A stretch of 64,000 nucleotides of DNA from Halioglobus japonicus (GTDB taxonomy: Bacteria; Pseudomonadota; Gammaproteobacteria; Pseudomonadales; Halieaceae), in NCBI GenBank assembly GCA_902705825.1, contig CACSIL010000034.1:152593-216592 (forward strand). Reading direction: 5' to 3'. Below, piece after piece: positions 1 to 12,015 of this stretch. The notes under the pieces were generated by a model that did no database searches, had not been told where the DNA came from, and saw only the letters and a program-made list of their open reading frames with translations. Position 1 is the stretch's first letter. The number at the start of each line of letters is the position of its first letter. Position numbers and translations under genes: made by a program.

Positions 1-2
1 TC

Positions 3-1286
3 CCGGTGCGCAACGCCAGCCATGAATTGCGAATTCGCGATGGCTTCCTGATTACCTCGCTTTTCTGGACTGTGCTGGGCCTGTTCGGCGCCCTGCCTTT
101 TTCCCTCACCGAAGCGCTGGAGATATCACCCATGGGGGCGATCTTTGAATCGATCTCCGGCCTTACCTCTTCTGGCGGTACGGTTATCGTCGGTCTCGAT
201 TCGCTGCCTCAATCCATCCTCCTGTATCGCCAACTATTGCAGTGGCTGGGTGGAATTGGAATTATCGTTGTAGCTGTCGCTATCTTGCCCATGCTGGGTG
301 TCGGGGGCATGCAGTTGTACAAGGCGGAAATGCCGGGGCCGTCCAAGGATAACAAACTCACCCCGAGGATTACGCAGACAGCGAAAGCAATGTTTGTCGT
401 ATATCTCATCATCACAGTGTGCTGCGCAGTGGCTTATTGGGCCGTTGGCATGTCGGTGTTTGATGCCATTGCCCACTCCTTTTCCACGGTGTCTCTAGGC
501 GGTTTTTCCACACACGATGCCAGTCTGGGATATTTCAATAGTGACGCGGTACTCGTAGTCGCCACTGTGTTCATGTTTGCATCGAGTATCAATTTCGGGC
601 TGCACTTTATCGCCTGGCACCGCAAATCTGTGGGGGTCTACCGCCGGGATTCCGAGACGCGCTTTTATACTTACGCGGTACTGCTGTGCATGAGTATTAC
701 TGTATTCTGCCTGATAATCTGGGACATCCACGGGCACTCCGAAAGCCTGCTCCACGGTGTGTTTCAAGTATTGTCGATTATCACAACCACCGGGTTTTCG
801 ACCGAAAACCTCGCGGCCTGGCCCGTTGCATTGCCTATTATGGCTATTTTCTTTTCCTGTATGGGCGGCTGCGTGGGCTCGACCACGGGTGGCATCAAAG
901 CCATGCGGGTCATGCTAGTCACCAAACAGGGTATGCGCGAGCTCAAGCAGTTGGTACACCCACAGGCGGTCATTCCGTTGAAGGTAGGCGGGCGAAGAGT
1001 GGAAGCAACAATCGTAAGCGCCGTGTGGAGCTTTTTTGCGGTCTACTCTATTGCCTTTATTGTGTTGCTGTTACTGCTGATGCTGATCGGCATGGATTTT
1101 ACCACCGCTTTTTCTTCGGTCGCCGCAACGCTCAATAACCTGGGCATGGGTATCTCCGGTGTGGCAAATGGCTTCGGCGAGGTTTCCGAGTCGGGCAAAG
1201 CGATACTCTGTTTTGCGATGCTGCTGGGACGCCTGGAGATTTTTACACTCCTGGTGCTATTTACCCCGGCATTCTGGCGTATTTAG
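3..1286 (+). CDS. trkH: Trk potassium uptake protein TrkH, 5'-truncated by window edge
   Basis: Membrane subunit of the Trk K+ uptake system, the channel-like partner of the NAD(H)-binding regulator TrkA. The reading frame is already open at the first bases, and about 55-60 residues are missing compared with the usual ~483, so the true start lies outside the window. The four selectivity-filter loops typical of the TrkH/KtrB fold can be seen: SGLTSSGGT (near residue 51 of the visible part), STVSLGGFS, TTTGFSTEN and NNLGMGISG. They are separated by hydrophobic membrane segments, and the C-terminal GRLEIFTLLVLF stretch is also present. The gene is convergent with djlA, 51 bp away. trkA is often its neighbour and would be expected just upstream, but that is outside the view. 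Confidence 0.95.
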   Translation, partial: PVRNASHELRIRDGFLITSLFWTVLGLFGALPFSLTEALEISPMGAIFESISGLTSSGGTVIVGLDSLPQSILLYRQLLQWLGGIGIIVVAVAILPMLGVGGMQLYKAEMPGPSKDNKLTPRITQTAKAMFVVYLIITVCCAVAYWAVGMSVFDAIAHSFSTVSLGGFSTHDASLGYFNSDAVLVVATVFMFASSINFGLHFIAWHRKSVGVYRRDSETRFYTYAVLLCMSITVFCLIIWDIHGHSESLLHGVFQVLSIITTTGFSTENLAAWPVALPIMAIFFSCMGGCVGSTTGGIKAMRVMLVTKQGMRELKQLVHPQAVIPLKVGGRRVEATIVSAVWSFFAVYSIAFIVLLLLLMLIGMDFTTAFSSVAATLNNLGMGISGVANGFGEVSESGKAILCFAMLLGRLEIFTLLVLFTPAFWRI

Positions 1287-1337
1287 AAATACCTGCCGGG
1301 TTTATCGCACCCCGCACCGTGCTTTTTGTCGCAGTTT

Positions 1338-2138
1338 TCATCGCATAGCCGGGCGCGTTTTCTTGATCATTTCATAGGCGCCCTGTATATCCTGCGAGCG
1401 AGCAGTGGCGAGCTCTATCATCTCCTGCGGAACACCTTTGGCGATCAGTTTATCGGGATGGTTTTCACTCATCCGCTTGCGATAGGCCCGCTTGACGTCT
1501 TTATCGCTGGCGTTGCTGTCTACACCCAGCGCCGTATACGCGTCTGCCAGCGTGGTTTCGCCGGATGACGCCTGACTGCCCTGTTGAAAGTGCTCCTGTG
1601 CTCTGGACATGCGTAACAGCTGTTCGAGTTGCCCGGCCCCCAGGCCCATCACATTAGCAATTCGTACCAGTGCGGCATGCTCACTAGCCTCTATACCCTG
1701 GTCGGCCTGGGCCAGAGAAATCAGGAACAACAATAGCGTTTGCTGCAATTGCCGCTGTGGGCCACAGGTCTGTAGAAAATCAGCGACCGCCTGCTCCATG
1801 TTGAAATCGCCGGCGGCGCCGCGATGAAACAATTCAATCGCTCGCTTGCGCTGCGTTGCATCCAGCGCCATCTGCGCGATAATCTGCTCGGTGTGGTCAA
1901 TTTCCGATTTGGAAATACGGCCATCGACCTTTGCCAAATAGCCAGAGAGCAGGAAGGTGGTCTCGAAAAAACTGTTGCGGATACGCTCGACGTTTTCCGG
2001 AGAACCGAACAGCAGTGCCTTCTGCAGTGCCCGGTCAAAAAGATGCCCCAGCACTATGCCCAGTATCAAACCGGGTATACCTCCTGCGGCGAGGCCAATG
2101 AGTCCGGCGACAATTTTTCCAAAAAATGGGTACTTCAT
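1338..2138 (-). CDS. djlA: Membrane-anchored DnaJ-like co-chaperone DjlA
   Basis: J-domain co-chaperone that stimulates DnaK at the cytoplasmic membrane. The 266-residue product has the three-part DjlA layout: a glycine-rich N-terminal membrane anchor (about residues 8-30, with GLAAGG and GLILGI), a central TerB-like helical domain (about 55-185), and a C-terminal J domain with the diagnostic HPDK motif near residue 225. The length is close to E. coli DjlA (271). The ATG start sits directly before the anchor. It is divergent from glyQ across 185 bp and convergent with trkH. E. coli DjlA is linked to capsule (Rcs) signalling; nothing here shows that role. Confidence 0.93.
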   Translation of the reverse strand: MKYPFFGKIVAGLIGLAAGGIPGLILGIVLGHLFDRALQKALLFGSPENVERIRNSFFETTFLLSGYLAKVDGRISKSEIDHTEQIIAQMALDATQRKRAIELFHRGAAGDFNMEQAVADFLQTCGPQRQLQQTLLLFLISLAQADQGIEASEHAALVRIANVMGLGAGQLEQLLRMSRAQEHFQQGSQASSGETTLADAYTALGVDSNASDKDVKRAYRKRMSENHPDKLIAKGVPQEMIELATARSQDIQGAYEMIKKTRPAMR

Positions 2139-2282
2139 ATACGGTAATCTACTCCGGCAGGCAAAATGGACCCGGCGAACACTAACAATCGATACGCTAC
2201 ACTGACAGTCTTGCCGCCAGCGGTTCTACTGGAAGAGTTTCACTTTCGGGGAAAGCACGTATTATGCCGTCAAAAGAGACTG

Positions 2283-2288
2283 TATAAT
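2283..2288 (+). promoter_or_regulatory. Probable -10 element of the glyQS promoter
   Basis: A perfect TATAAT lies 35 bp before the glyQ start codon in the djlA-glyQ divergent spacer. No convincing -35 hexamer stands 16-18 bp upstream, so the promoter may need an activator or rely on other contacts. This is a sequence match only. Confidence 0.5.
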
Positions 2289-2323
2289 ACCCGGCTTTTT
2301 GCAGCGATCTGACAGGCGGGCCG

Positions 2324-3274
2324 GTGGCACAAACCAAAAATGAAACTCTCACGTTTCAAGCGCTAATTCTCAAACTTCAGCAGTTTTGGGCGGAACAGGG
2401 CTGCGTGGTTTTACAACCACTGGATATGGAAGTGGGTGCTGGAACCTTCCACCCGGCAACTTTCTTGCGCGCTGTGGGCCCGGAAAGCTGGAACGCTGCT
2501 TACGTGCAGCCCTGTCGTCGCCCCACTGACGGGCGTTACGGCGAGAACCCCAACCGCTTACAGCACTACTACCAGTTTCAGGTAGTCATGAAGCCATCAC
2601 CAGAGAACTTCCAGCAGTTATACCTTGAGTCACTGGCTGCGCTCGGTGTCGACACCGCAATCCACGATATACGCTTTGTTGAAGATAACTGGGAATCGCC
2701 CACGCTGGGAGCCTGGGGTTTGGGCTGGGAAGTCTGGCTGAACGGTATGGAAGTCACGCAGTTTACGTATTTCCAGCAGGCCGGGGGGCTGGAATGCTAT
2801 CCCGTCACCGGGGAGATCACCTATGGTATTGAGCGTATAGCAATGTACCTGCAAGGTGTGGACAGTATTTACGACCTGTTGTGGTCCGAGGGTCCCGCCG
2901 GCAAAGTCACCTACGGCGATGTATTCCACCAGAACGAAGTAGAGATGTCGCACTACAACTTTGAGGAGGCAGACGTACCCAAACTGTTTGCAGATTTCGA
3001 TTTCTGCGAGCGCGAGGCTCTGCGACTGGTAGAAAAGAACTTGCCGCTGCCGGCCTATGAAATGGTGATGAAGGCTTCGCACGCGTTTAATTTGCTGGAT
3101 GCCCGCCACGCCATTTCCGTCACTGAGCGCCAGCGTTTTATTCTGCGTGTACGAACGCTGGCCAGAGCCGTTGCCCAGGCGTATTTCGATGCCAGGGCAG
3201 CGCTGAAATTTCCATTGGCAGAACAAAACCTGCGCACGGAAGTTCTCAACCGGATACAGGCAGGGGAGCAGTAA
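2324..3274 (+). CDS. glyQ: Glycyl-tRNA synthetase alpha subunit
   Basis: Catalytic subunit of the bacterial alpha2-beta2 glycyl-tRNA synthetase, which charges tRNA-Gly. The 316-residue product is full length. It contains class II aminoacyl-tRNA synthetase signatures, including TFLRAVGPE near residue 47, the [14 protein letters not shown] segment near residue 65, and the conserved [19 protein letters not shown] region near residue 160. The start is GTG, giving MAQTKNET; no other in-frame start fits better. glyS follows after 4 bp on the same strand, so the two subunits are almost certainly cotranscribed. Eukaryotes and some bacteria use an unrelated single-chain enzyme instead. Confidence 0.98.
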   Translation: MAQTKNETLTFQALILKLQQFWAEQGCVVLQPLDMEVGAGTFHPATFLRAVGPESWNAAYVQPCRRPTDGRYGENPNRLQHYYQFQVVMKPSPENFQQLYLESLAALGVDTAIHDIRFVEDNWESPTLGAWGLGWEVWLNGMEVTQFTYFQQAGGLECYPVTGEITYGIERIAMYLQGVDSIYDLLWSEGPAGKVTYGDVFHQNEVEMSHYNFEEADVPKLFADFDFCEREALRLVEKNLPLPAYEMVMKASHAFNLLDARHAISVTERQRFILRVRTLARAVAQAYFDARAALKFPLAEQNLRTEVLNRIQAGEQ

Positions 3275-3278
3275 TTCT

Positions 3279-5357
3279 ATGAAAACCGAAACCCTGTTAG
3301 TCGAACTGGGCACCGAGGAACTACCACCGAAAGCGCTGAAATCTTTGGGCCTGGCTTTTCGCGATGGCATTATCGACGGTCTGCAGCAGCGCGAGCTGGA
3401 TCACGGCAACGTGCAGTGGTTTGCTGCACCGCGCCGACTGGCCGTCATCGTCGAGGAACTGGTGCTTGAAGGCGCAGAGAAAGCCGTTGAAGTGCTTGGC
3501 CCGCCTTTGGAGCGCGCGCGCGATGATCAAGGCAACTGGTCTGCCGCTGCCGCGGGTTTTGCCAAAAAGCAGGGTGTTGAGCCACAGCAGTTAGAGGCAA
3601 TCGACACTCCCAAGGGCCAGCGTCTGGGCCTGCGCACCACGGTAGCCGGCCACAACACCTCGCAGGAATTGAATGCGATTATTCAAAGCAGCATTCAAAA
3701 ACTGCCGATTCCCCGGCGGATGCGTTGGGGCGCCAGTCGCGAAGAGTTTGTCCGGCCCGTTCACTGGGTCGTCGCTATGCTGGGCGAGGACTTCGATCAC
3801 GGCGACATTCTTGGTGTAGCGACAGGCAATACCACCCAGGGACACCGTTTCATGAGCAGCGGCCCGATCACGCTGAACAGAGCTGAAGACTATGTAGATG
3901 CCCTGTATACCGCTAGCGTTGTGGCAGGGTTTGAGCAGCGTCGCGAAATGATTCGGGAACAGGTTACAGCGCAGGCCAGCGAGCTGGGTGCAACCGCCGT
4001 CATTGACGACGACCTGTTAAATGAAGTCACTGGACTGGTCGAGTGGCCGGTCGCACTCACCGGTTCCTTTGAAGCACGGTTTCTGGACGTGCCGGCTGAA
4101 GCCCTGATTTCCTCGATGAAGGAGCACCAGAAGTACTTTCATGTTATCGATGCAGACGGCAAGCTTGCGCCACATTTTATAACCGTTTCAAACATCGTCA
4201 GCACAGACCCACAGCAGATCATCGCTGGCAATGAGCGCGTCATTCGCCCACGTTTGTCGGATGCCGCTTTTTTCTTTGAGACCGATAAAAAAGTGCCGCT
4301 CGCCGAACGCATACCTGCGCTCGACAAGATTGTCTTTCAACAGAAGCTGGGCACGCTGTTGGACAAGACCGAGCGCGTTAGCAATTTGGCGGCTGCATTG
4401 GCTTTGGAGGTCGGCGCGGATGTGGCACTTGCGCAGCGCGCAGCTCAGTTAAGCAAGACCGATCTGGTTACCGATATGGTTCTCGAGTTTGCGGATATGC
4501 AGGGCATCGCTGGCTCCTACTATGCACTGCACGATGGCGAAGACCCCGAAGTCGCCTCCGCTCTGGCACAGCAGTACTGGCCTAAGTTTGCCGGCGACAG
4601 ACTGCCAGAGACGGCAACGGCCTGCACACTCGGGCTCGCCGACCGTATGGATACACTGGTCGGTATCTTCGGTATCGGGCAGCCGCCCACTGGCTCCAAA
4701 GATCCGTTTGCTCTGCGCAGAGCATCGCTATCGGTACTGCGCATTATTGTCGATAAGAACCTGCCGCTGGATCTGCAGAAGTGTCTGGATCTGGCCGTCG
4801 CCCAGTATCCTGAGGGAACTCTGAAACAGGGTACGGCAGTGCAGGTGCTCGAATATATGATCGAACGCTTTCGCGCCTGGTATGAAGAAGACAACATTCC
4901 CGCCGAGGTTTTCAAGTCTGTCAGTGCGCGTAAACTTTCCCGCCCACTGGATATTCACCAAAGGGTGCAGGCTGTACACGCCTTCACCCAACTGCCGGAG
5001 GCACAGGCTCTGGCCGCCGCCAACAAACGCGTTTCCAATATTCTCGACAAGCTGGATAGTGCCCACTCTTTTGGGGAAGTAAGCACTAACTTGCTTGTTG
5101 AGCCAGAGGAGAAAGCACTCTCAGAGAGCATGCAAGCCCTGTCCACAAGCTTCCAGCAGTATCTAGAACGCGACGAATACTCGCAAGCGCTGAATTCTCT
5201 GGCCAGCCTGCGAGCACCGGTCGACGCTTTTTTTGACGGAGTAATGGTCAACGCGGAAGATGAAGCACTGCGCCACAACCGGCTCAACCTGCTGAAACAA
5301 CTGCGAGACCTGTTCCTCGGCGTCGCCGATATCTCGCTGCTGGCAGTAGCAAAGTAG
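3279..5357 (+). CDS. glyS: Glycyl-tRNA synthetase beta subunit
   Basis: Beta subunit of the heterotetrameric glycyl-tRNA synthetase, responsible mainly for tRNA recognition. At 692 residues it matches the usual length (E. coli 689). It opens with the family-typical LLVELGTEELPPKAL and contains the EHQKYF motif and the GSKDPFALRR motif of the HD-like region (about residue 470). The C-terminus (about 580-690) is the DALR-like anticodon-binding helical domain, with PVDAFFDGVMVNAED. It follows glyQ by 4 bp. A 128-bp spacer separates it from rmuC. Confidence 0.98.
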   Translation: MKTETLLVELGTEELPPKALKSLGLAFRDGIIDGLQQRELDHGNVQWFAAPRRLAVIVEELVLEGAEKAVEVLGPPLERARDDQGNWSAAAAGFAKKQGVEPQQLEAIDTPKGQRLGLRTTVAGHNTSQELNAIIQSSIQKLPIPRRMRWGASREEFVRPVHWVVAMLGEDFDHGDILGVATGNTTQGHRFMSSGPITLNRAEDYVDALYTASVVAGFEQRREMIREQVTAQASELGATAVIDDDLLNEVTGLVEWPVALTGSFEARFLDVPAEALISSMKEHQKYFHVIDADGKLAPHFITVSNIVSTDPQQIIAGNERVIRPRLSDAAFFFETDKKVPLAERIPALDKIVFQQKLGTLLDKTERVSNLAAALALEVGADVALAQRAAQLSKTDLVTDMVLEFADMQGIAGSYYALHDGEDPEVASALAQQYWPKFAGDRLPETATACTLGLADRMDTLVGIFGIGQPPTGSKDPFALRRASLSVLRIIVDKNLPLDLQKCLDLAVAQYPEGTLKQGTAVQVLEYMIERFRAWYEEDNIPAEVFKSVSARKLSRPLDIHQRVQAVHAFTQLPEAQALAAANKRVSNILDKLDSAHSFGEVSTNLLVEPEEKALSESMQALSTSFQQYLERDEYSQALNSLASLRAPVDAFFDGVMVNAEDEALRHNRLNLLKQLRDLFLGVADISLLAVAK

Positions 5358-5485
5358 CGCTGCGGCTATGCGCCGTTCAACCCGAACCGGCCTTAAATAG
5401 CGACAGGTGAATGACCCACGTTGAGCGCACAACTTTTGCCGGCCCGTATTGATTTATACTGGTCGTCAGTAAAAAGAGACGCCCA

Positions 5486-6991
5486 ATGACGCTAACCGAC
5501 GATCAACTAATCATACTAGCCGCTGCACTGGCGGCAACTCTGGTAACGGCCCTGGCACTGAGTCTTTGCGCCGGCCTGAACAGTCGCCGAGCACTGGCTG
5601 CAACACGCGAAGAATTGCGCGCGCGCGAACTGGAGTTATCGGAAGCTAACGCGCAGCACCGTGGTCTGTCTGTAGCACTCGATGAGGGGCGCCGGCAATT
5701 GCAGGCCAATGAACGCGAACTGGCAAATCTGAAATCCGATCTGGCATCCGTGCAACGGCAACTGAGCAGTGCTCTGCAGGAACACGCGCGATTGCAAACG
5801 CAGCATCTCGAACGGGAGGACAAACACCAGGAGCAGGTCCGCTTGTTGAACGAGACCCGCGACAACCTGAAGAAAGAGTTCGAGAACCTGGCAAACCGAA
5901 TATTTGAAGACAAGGGGAAAAGTTTTACCTCAACCAGTCAGGCCTCACTGGAAGCAATGCTGAAACCTTTTCGCGAACAAATTACCGGTTTCCAGAGTCG
6001 TATTAATGAGGTGCACTCGGAGTCGTTGCGAGGAAATACTGCGCTGGAAAAGGAAATTCAGAAAGTACTGGACGTCGGCCTTGAAATGAACAGCCAGGCC
6101 AGCAATTTGAGTGTGGCCCTCAAGGGCGATAAAAAGACAGCTGGTAATTGGGGAGAAGCGCAACTGCAGCGCACACTGGAACTCGCTGGCCTGCAGCTTG
6201 GCGAGCACTATGAGCCGCAGACGTCGTTTCGAGACGAAGCGGGCAAACGCAAAATGCCGGATTTCATTATCAATCTGCCGGATAGCAAACACATCGTCAT
6301 CGACAGCAAAGTTTCCTTGGTTGACTACGACAGGGCCATCGCGGCCGACACAGATGAGGCGGTTACTGAAGCGCTCAATGCCCACGCGCGGGCGGTACGC
6401 AACCATATCGACGACCTCGCTTCCAAAGACTATGCCAATCTACCTGAGTTGGGCAGCCCTGACTTTGTATTGATGTTTATGCCTATTGAACCGGCTTATA
6501 TCGAGGCGATGAAGCACAACAAGGAGCTGTTCAATTACGGTTACACAAAAGGGGTCATTATGGTGTCCCACACGACGCTGATGCCGATTCTGCGCACGGT
6601 CGCCAACCTGTGGATGATTGAACAAGGTAATCGGGAGGCGAAGGAGATCAGCAGTAGAGCAGGGGATATCTATAATCAGGTCTGCCTCATCGCGGAACGC
6701 CTCGGCAAGTTGGGAAACACGTTGCGCGCCGCCAACAACCATTACAATGAGACGGTGACAGGCCTGGTTGGCAAACAGGGGCTGCACGGTAAAGTTGAGC
6801 GCTTTCAACTGTTATCGGCGAAAGCCAATAAGGCGATGGCCGCGCTGGAACCAATCCATGACGATGTCGACAGTGACCGCCTTGAATCCATTTTAAGTTC
6901 AGAGACAAAAGATACCGTATCAACGCAGTTGGGGGAGGGTGCCACACTACCACCCGAGAACGCGTCGGTAGTTTCAGAAAACAAAGTATAG
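5486..6991 (+). CDS. rmuC: DNA recombination protein RmuC
   Basis: RmuC family protein; in E. coli loss of RmuC raises recombination at inverted repeats, and the fold is nuclease-like. The 501-residue product has an N-terminal membrane helix (about residues 8-28), then a long coiled coil (about 35-150) rich in Arg, Glu, Leu and Gln. The globular RmuC domain contains the GNWGEAQL motif (near 223), MPDFIINLPD, and VIDSKVSL (near 273), whose Asp-x-Lys resembles a nuclease active site. The tail after about 445 is low complexity. A TATACT stands 26 bp before the start, without a good -35 partner. The biochemical activity is not established by the sequence. Confidence 0.93.
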   Translation: MTLTDDQLIILAAALAATLVTALALSLCAGLNSRRALAATREELRARELELSEANAQHRGLSVALDEGRRQLQANERELANLKSDLASVQRQLSSALQEHARLQTQHLEREDKHQEQVRLLNETRDNLKKEFENLANRIFEDKGKSFTSTSQASLEAMLKPFREQITGFQSRINEVHSESLRGNTALEKEIQKVLDVGLEMNSQASNLSVALKGDKKTAGNWGEAQLQRTLELAGLQLGEHYEPQTSFRDEAGKRKMPDFIINLPDSKHIVIDSKVSLVDYDRAIAADTDEAVTEALNAHARAVRNHIDDLASKDYANLPELGSPDFVLMFMPIEPAYIEAMKHNKELFNYGYTKGVIMVSHTTLMPILRTVANLWMIEQGNREAKEISSRAGDIYNQVCLIAERLGKLGNTLRAANNHYNETVTGLVGKQGLHGKVERFQLLSAKANKAMAALEPIHDDVDSDRLESILSSETKDTVSTQLGEGATLPPENASVVSENKV

Positions 6992-7125
6992 AGGCTTTAG
7001 CGTGGTACTGCTGTTAGCTCTGGCGCGCGGACTGGCCTGTCTGTGAGTGTTCTTTTTTCATTTACAGCGTCTGTTCAAGGAGCCATCCCCTTTTATTGCC
7101 AGTGCTGCTTCTTTGTGAAATGTGC

Positions 7126-7147
7126 CCGCAGAGCTCTGGCTCTGCGG
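7126..7147. terminator. Hairpin between convergent rmuC and gyrB, possible terminator
   Basis: A perfect 9-bp stem (CCGCAGAGC / GCTCTGCGG) with a 4-nt TCTG loop stands in the 177-bp gap between the 3' ends of rmuC and gyrB. Neither side has a long T-run, so it would be a weak intrinsic terminator or an mRNA 3'-end stabiliser. Confidence 0.5.
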
Positions 7148-7168
7148 TAACAAAATCAACCAGATTAA

Positions 7169-9583
<2,415 letters not shown>

Positions 9584-9622
9584 TCACTCTCTATATGGAC
9601 TTGCTGTAAATTCAAAGTCGCT

Positions 9623-10753
9623 TCACACATCACTCGCAGGGTGACGCTGCACATTACCATGTTCCACGTGGAACATCGTTATTTCACTCGTTTTCGGCCA
9701 CACGGACCGAATTTCCTCCTGGGCGATACAGGTGACAAAAACCTGCACATCCATGGATTCCAATAATTCGCATACCAATAGACTGTGCTCATGATCCAGC
9801 TCGGAAGGAAGATCATCAATCAAGTAGGTACACTTACCTCGGTTGCCCAGTTGTGCCATAAGCTGGCCCTGGGCCAATTTCAGGCCACACACAACAAGCT
9901 TTTGTTGACCTCGAGACAAGGTGTCTGCAGCCAGATGGCCGCCCGACATTACACGTACATCTGCTCTCTGCGGGCCAGAATGCGTGTATCCCTGTTCTGT
10001 ATCAGCACTATAGCCCTGCTGTAGCGCCTCCGAGTAGGTCAACTCTCTGTCCCAGCCCTGTTGATACCGCAATTCAAGCCTATCCAGGGAAGGCGCTAGT
10101 CTTGCCATGATCTCCTTGAAGCGAGGCGACAAGATGGCGAAATAGTCTTTTCTATACTCGTTGATAGCCTCGCCTGTCTGCGTCAGATCACGCGTCCAGA
10201 CCACTAATTCCTGGTCAGAGATTTTACCACGGCGCAGCAAATTATTGCGTTGTTTTAGACACCTTTGAAACCGCTGCCATTGCCCGAAAAAGCGTTGTTC
10301 CACGTGGAACACTCCCCAATCCAGGTACTGCCGCCTACCCCCAGGCGGTCCTGTCAGCAAACTAAAGCTCTCTGCTGTGATGACCTGTAAAGGTAGTTGT
10401 GCGGCCAGTTCTGCGACGGTACGTACCGGCTTGCCACCAATTTTTATCTGCGCCTCTCCACTGCGACTGCGCTGCACACCCATGGGCATACCCGCAGCAC
10501 TATAAACGCCAGCCTCTCCGGCCGCCTTCCTTGAGGTAACACCATAGACCGTACAGCTTGGCGTATTGTGCGTGATCAGGCTTTTGACACTGGTGCCCCT
10601 AAAAGACCTCGCCATACCCAACAAATGTATGGACTCCAGCACGCTTGTCTTTCCACTGCCATTTGGGCCGAAGAACACATTTACTTTTTTCAAACCCTGC
10701 AGTCTGACCTGCTGCAGATTTCTGACATGGCTGATTTGTAACTGGGAAAGCAA
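9623..10753 (-). CDS. recF: DNA replication and repair protein RecF
   Basis: SMC-like ATPase that acts with RecO and RecR to load RecA at single-strand gaps. The 376-residue product has the Walker A motif GPNGSGKT at residues 29-36, the ABC signature-like LSRGQQKL near 280, and the Walker B-like TYLIDDLPSELD near 310. The start is TTG; the in-frame upstream region contains a stop before any ATG or GTG, so TTG is the only reasonable start. Unusually, the coding region contains two perfect 16-bp parS palindromes (listed separately), each encoding FHVE in the same frame. Confidence 0.96.
   Translation of the reverse strand: MLSQLQISHVRNLQQVRLQGLKKVNVFFGPNGSGKTSVLESIHLLGMARSFRGTSVKSLITHNTPSCTVYGVTSRKAAGEAGVYSAAGMPMGVQRSRSGEAQIKIGGKPVRTVAELAAQLPLQVITAESFSLLTGPPGGRRQYLDWGVFHVEQRFFGQWQRFQRCLKQRNNLLRRGKISDQELVVWTRDLTQTGEAINEYRKDYFAILSPRFKEIMARLAPSLDRLELRYQQGWDRELTYSEALQQGYSADTEQGYTHSGPQRADVRVMSGGHLAADTLSRGQQKLVVCGLKLAQGQLMAQLGNRGKCTYLIDDLPSELDHEHSLLVCELLESMDVQVFVTCIAQEEIRSVWPKTSEITMFHVEHGNVQRHPASDV
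9660..9675. promoter_or_regulatory. parS centromere site 1 (ParB binding)
   Basis: TGTTCCACGTGGAACA is a perfect 16-bp palindrome identical to the parS sequence known in Pseudomonas. It lies near the 3' end of recF and encodes part of MFHVEHG. parA and parB are in the same window, so a ParABS segregation system is complete here. Confidence 0.93.
10296..10311. promoter_or_regulatory. parS centromere site 2 (ParB binding)
   Basis: A second exact copy of TGTTCCACGTGGAACA, inside recF 620 bp from the first, where it encodes part of GVFHVEQ. Two identical 16-bp palindromes in one gene cannot reasonably be chance. Confidence 0.93.
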
Positions 10754-10852
10754 CGCTCTAGCACTCAGCCATCATGCCACAGAGCCAGGGTGACCCGGCC
10801 CGCTGTGGTATACCCGGCCGCACGGCCACGTTTGAATGGAAGCAGCCCTTGC

Positions 10853-11965
10853 TTACAGTCGCATCGGCATAACAACATAGAGGGAATCACCAGCCTCAGA
10901 CTCCTCCAGCAGGGCACTGCTGTTCGGGTCTGCCAGTGAAAGCTTGACTTGCTCACCACTAAGGACGCCAAGAACATCGAGTAAATAGCTGACATTGAAC
11001 CCGATCTCGAGGGCATCTCCTGTAAAATCGACAGAAACTGTTTCTTCCGCCTCTTCCTGTTCAGGGTTGTTAGCGACAATATCCAGAGTATCCCGGGTCA
11101 GCTTCAAACGTACTCCCCGATACTTCTCATTGGACAAAATTGCCGTCCGCGTGAAGGCCTGACGCAGTTCCTGACGCGAGCCCATCAGTATTTTATCGGG
11201 TGAGCGTGGCAATACGCGTTGATAATCGGGGAACTTGCCGTCAACAAGCTTGGAAGTGAAGGTAAAGTTGTCCGTCGCGGCACGTATATGATTGCTACCA
11301 ATCACAATGGCGATTTCCTCGTCTTCGTCCATCAGCAGACGAGCCAGCTCCAATACGCCTTTTCGAGGGAGAATCACTTGCGTGGCGCCTTCACCGTTGA
11401 CCTTTACTGCCTCAGGCAAGGTACACATCGCCAGTCGATGGCCGTCAGTTGCCACTACACGCAACTGCTGTTTGTCATCGATCTCCCACAGCATGCCATT
11501 TAGATAATAGCGTACGTCCTGTTGTGCCATCGCAAAACCGGTGCGATCAATCAGTCGGGCCAACTGCCCTTGCTTCAAAGTAAACTGGTGGGTTCCGATA
11601 CTGTCTTCTACATTCGGAAACTCTCTGGCAGGAAGGGTTGAAAGCGTGAAGCGGCTACGCCCGGACTTCACCGAAACCTTATTGTCTTTTGCAGTAATAT
11701 CGATATCGCTGCCCTCAGGCAGTGATTTACAAATATCCAACAGCTTTCGAGCCGGGACAGTGATTTCACCAGACTCCCCTGACGCGGCCAGTTGTAAACG
11801 GCCCACCAATTCGACCTCCAAATCGGTGCCGGTCAGGGACAGTCGGTCATCCTCCAGAACAAGCAGCACGTTCGCCAGGATAGGTAAGGTTTGGCGGCGT
11901 TCAACCACGCCCGCCACGAGATTTAAGGATTTGACCAGGCTATCCCGTGAAATACTGAACTTCAT
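10853..11965 (-). CDS. dnaN: DNA polymerase III beta sliding clamp
   Basis: Ring-shaped processivity clamp that tethers DNA polymerase III and many repair proteins to DNA. The 370-residue product begins MKFSISRDSLVKSL, includes the AREFPN and YYLNGMLWE segments typical of the clamp, and ends with the conserved YVVMPMRL. Three repeats of the clamp fold fit the length (E. coli 366). It sits 50 bp downstream of dnaA and 99 bp upstream of recF on the minus strand, so dnaA-dnaN-recF-gyrB probably forms one transcription unit with internal promoters, as in pseudomonads. Confidence 0.98.
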   Translation of the reverse strand: MKFSISRDSLVKSLNLVAGVVERRQTLPILANVLLVLEDDRLSLTGTDLEVELVGRLQLAASGESGEITVPARKLLDICKSLPEGSDIDITAKDNKVSVKSGRSRFTLSTLPAREFPNVEDSIGTHQFTLKQGQLARLIDRTGFAMAQQDVRYYLNGMLWEIDDKQQLRVVATDGHRLAMCTLPEAVKVNGEGATQVILPRKGVLELARLLMDEDEEIAIVIGSNHIRAATDNFTFTSKLVDGKFPDYQRVLPRSPDKILMGSRQELRQAFTRTAILSNEKYRGVRLKLTRDTLDIVANNPEQEEAEETVSVDFTGDALEIGFNVSYLLDVLGVLSGEQVKLSLADPNSSALLEESEAGDSLYVVMPMRL

Positions 11966-12015
11966 AGACGTGTTTTCCCTTCACATACGCTAGTGCTGTA
12001 AACCAATGTTAGACT

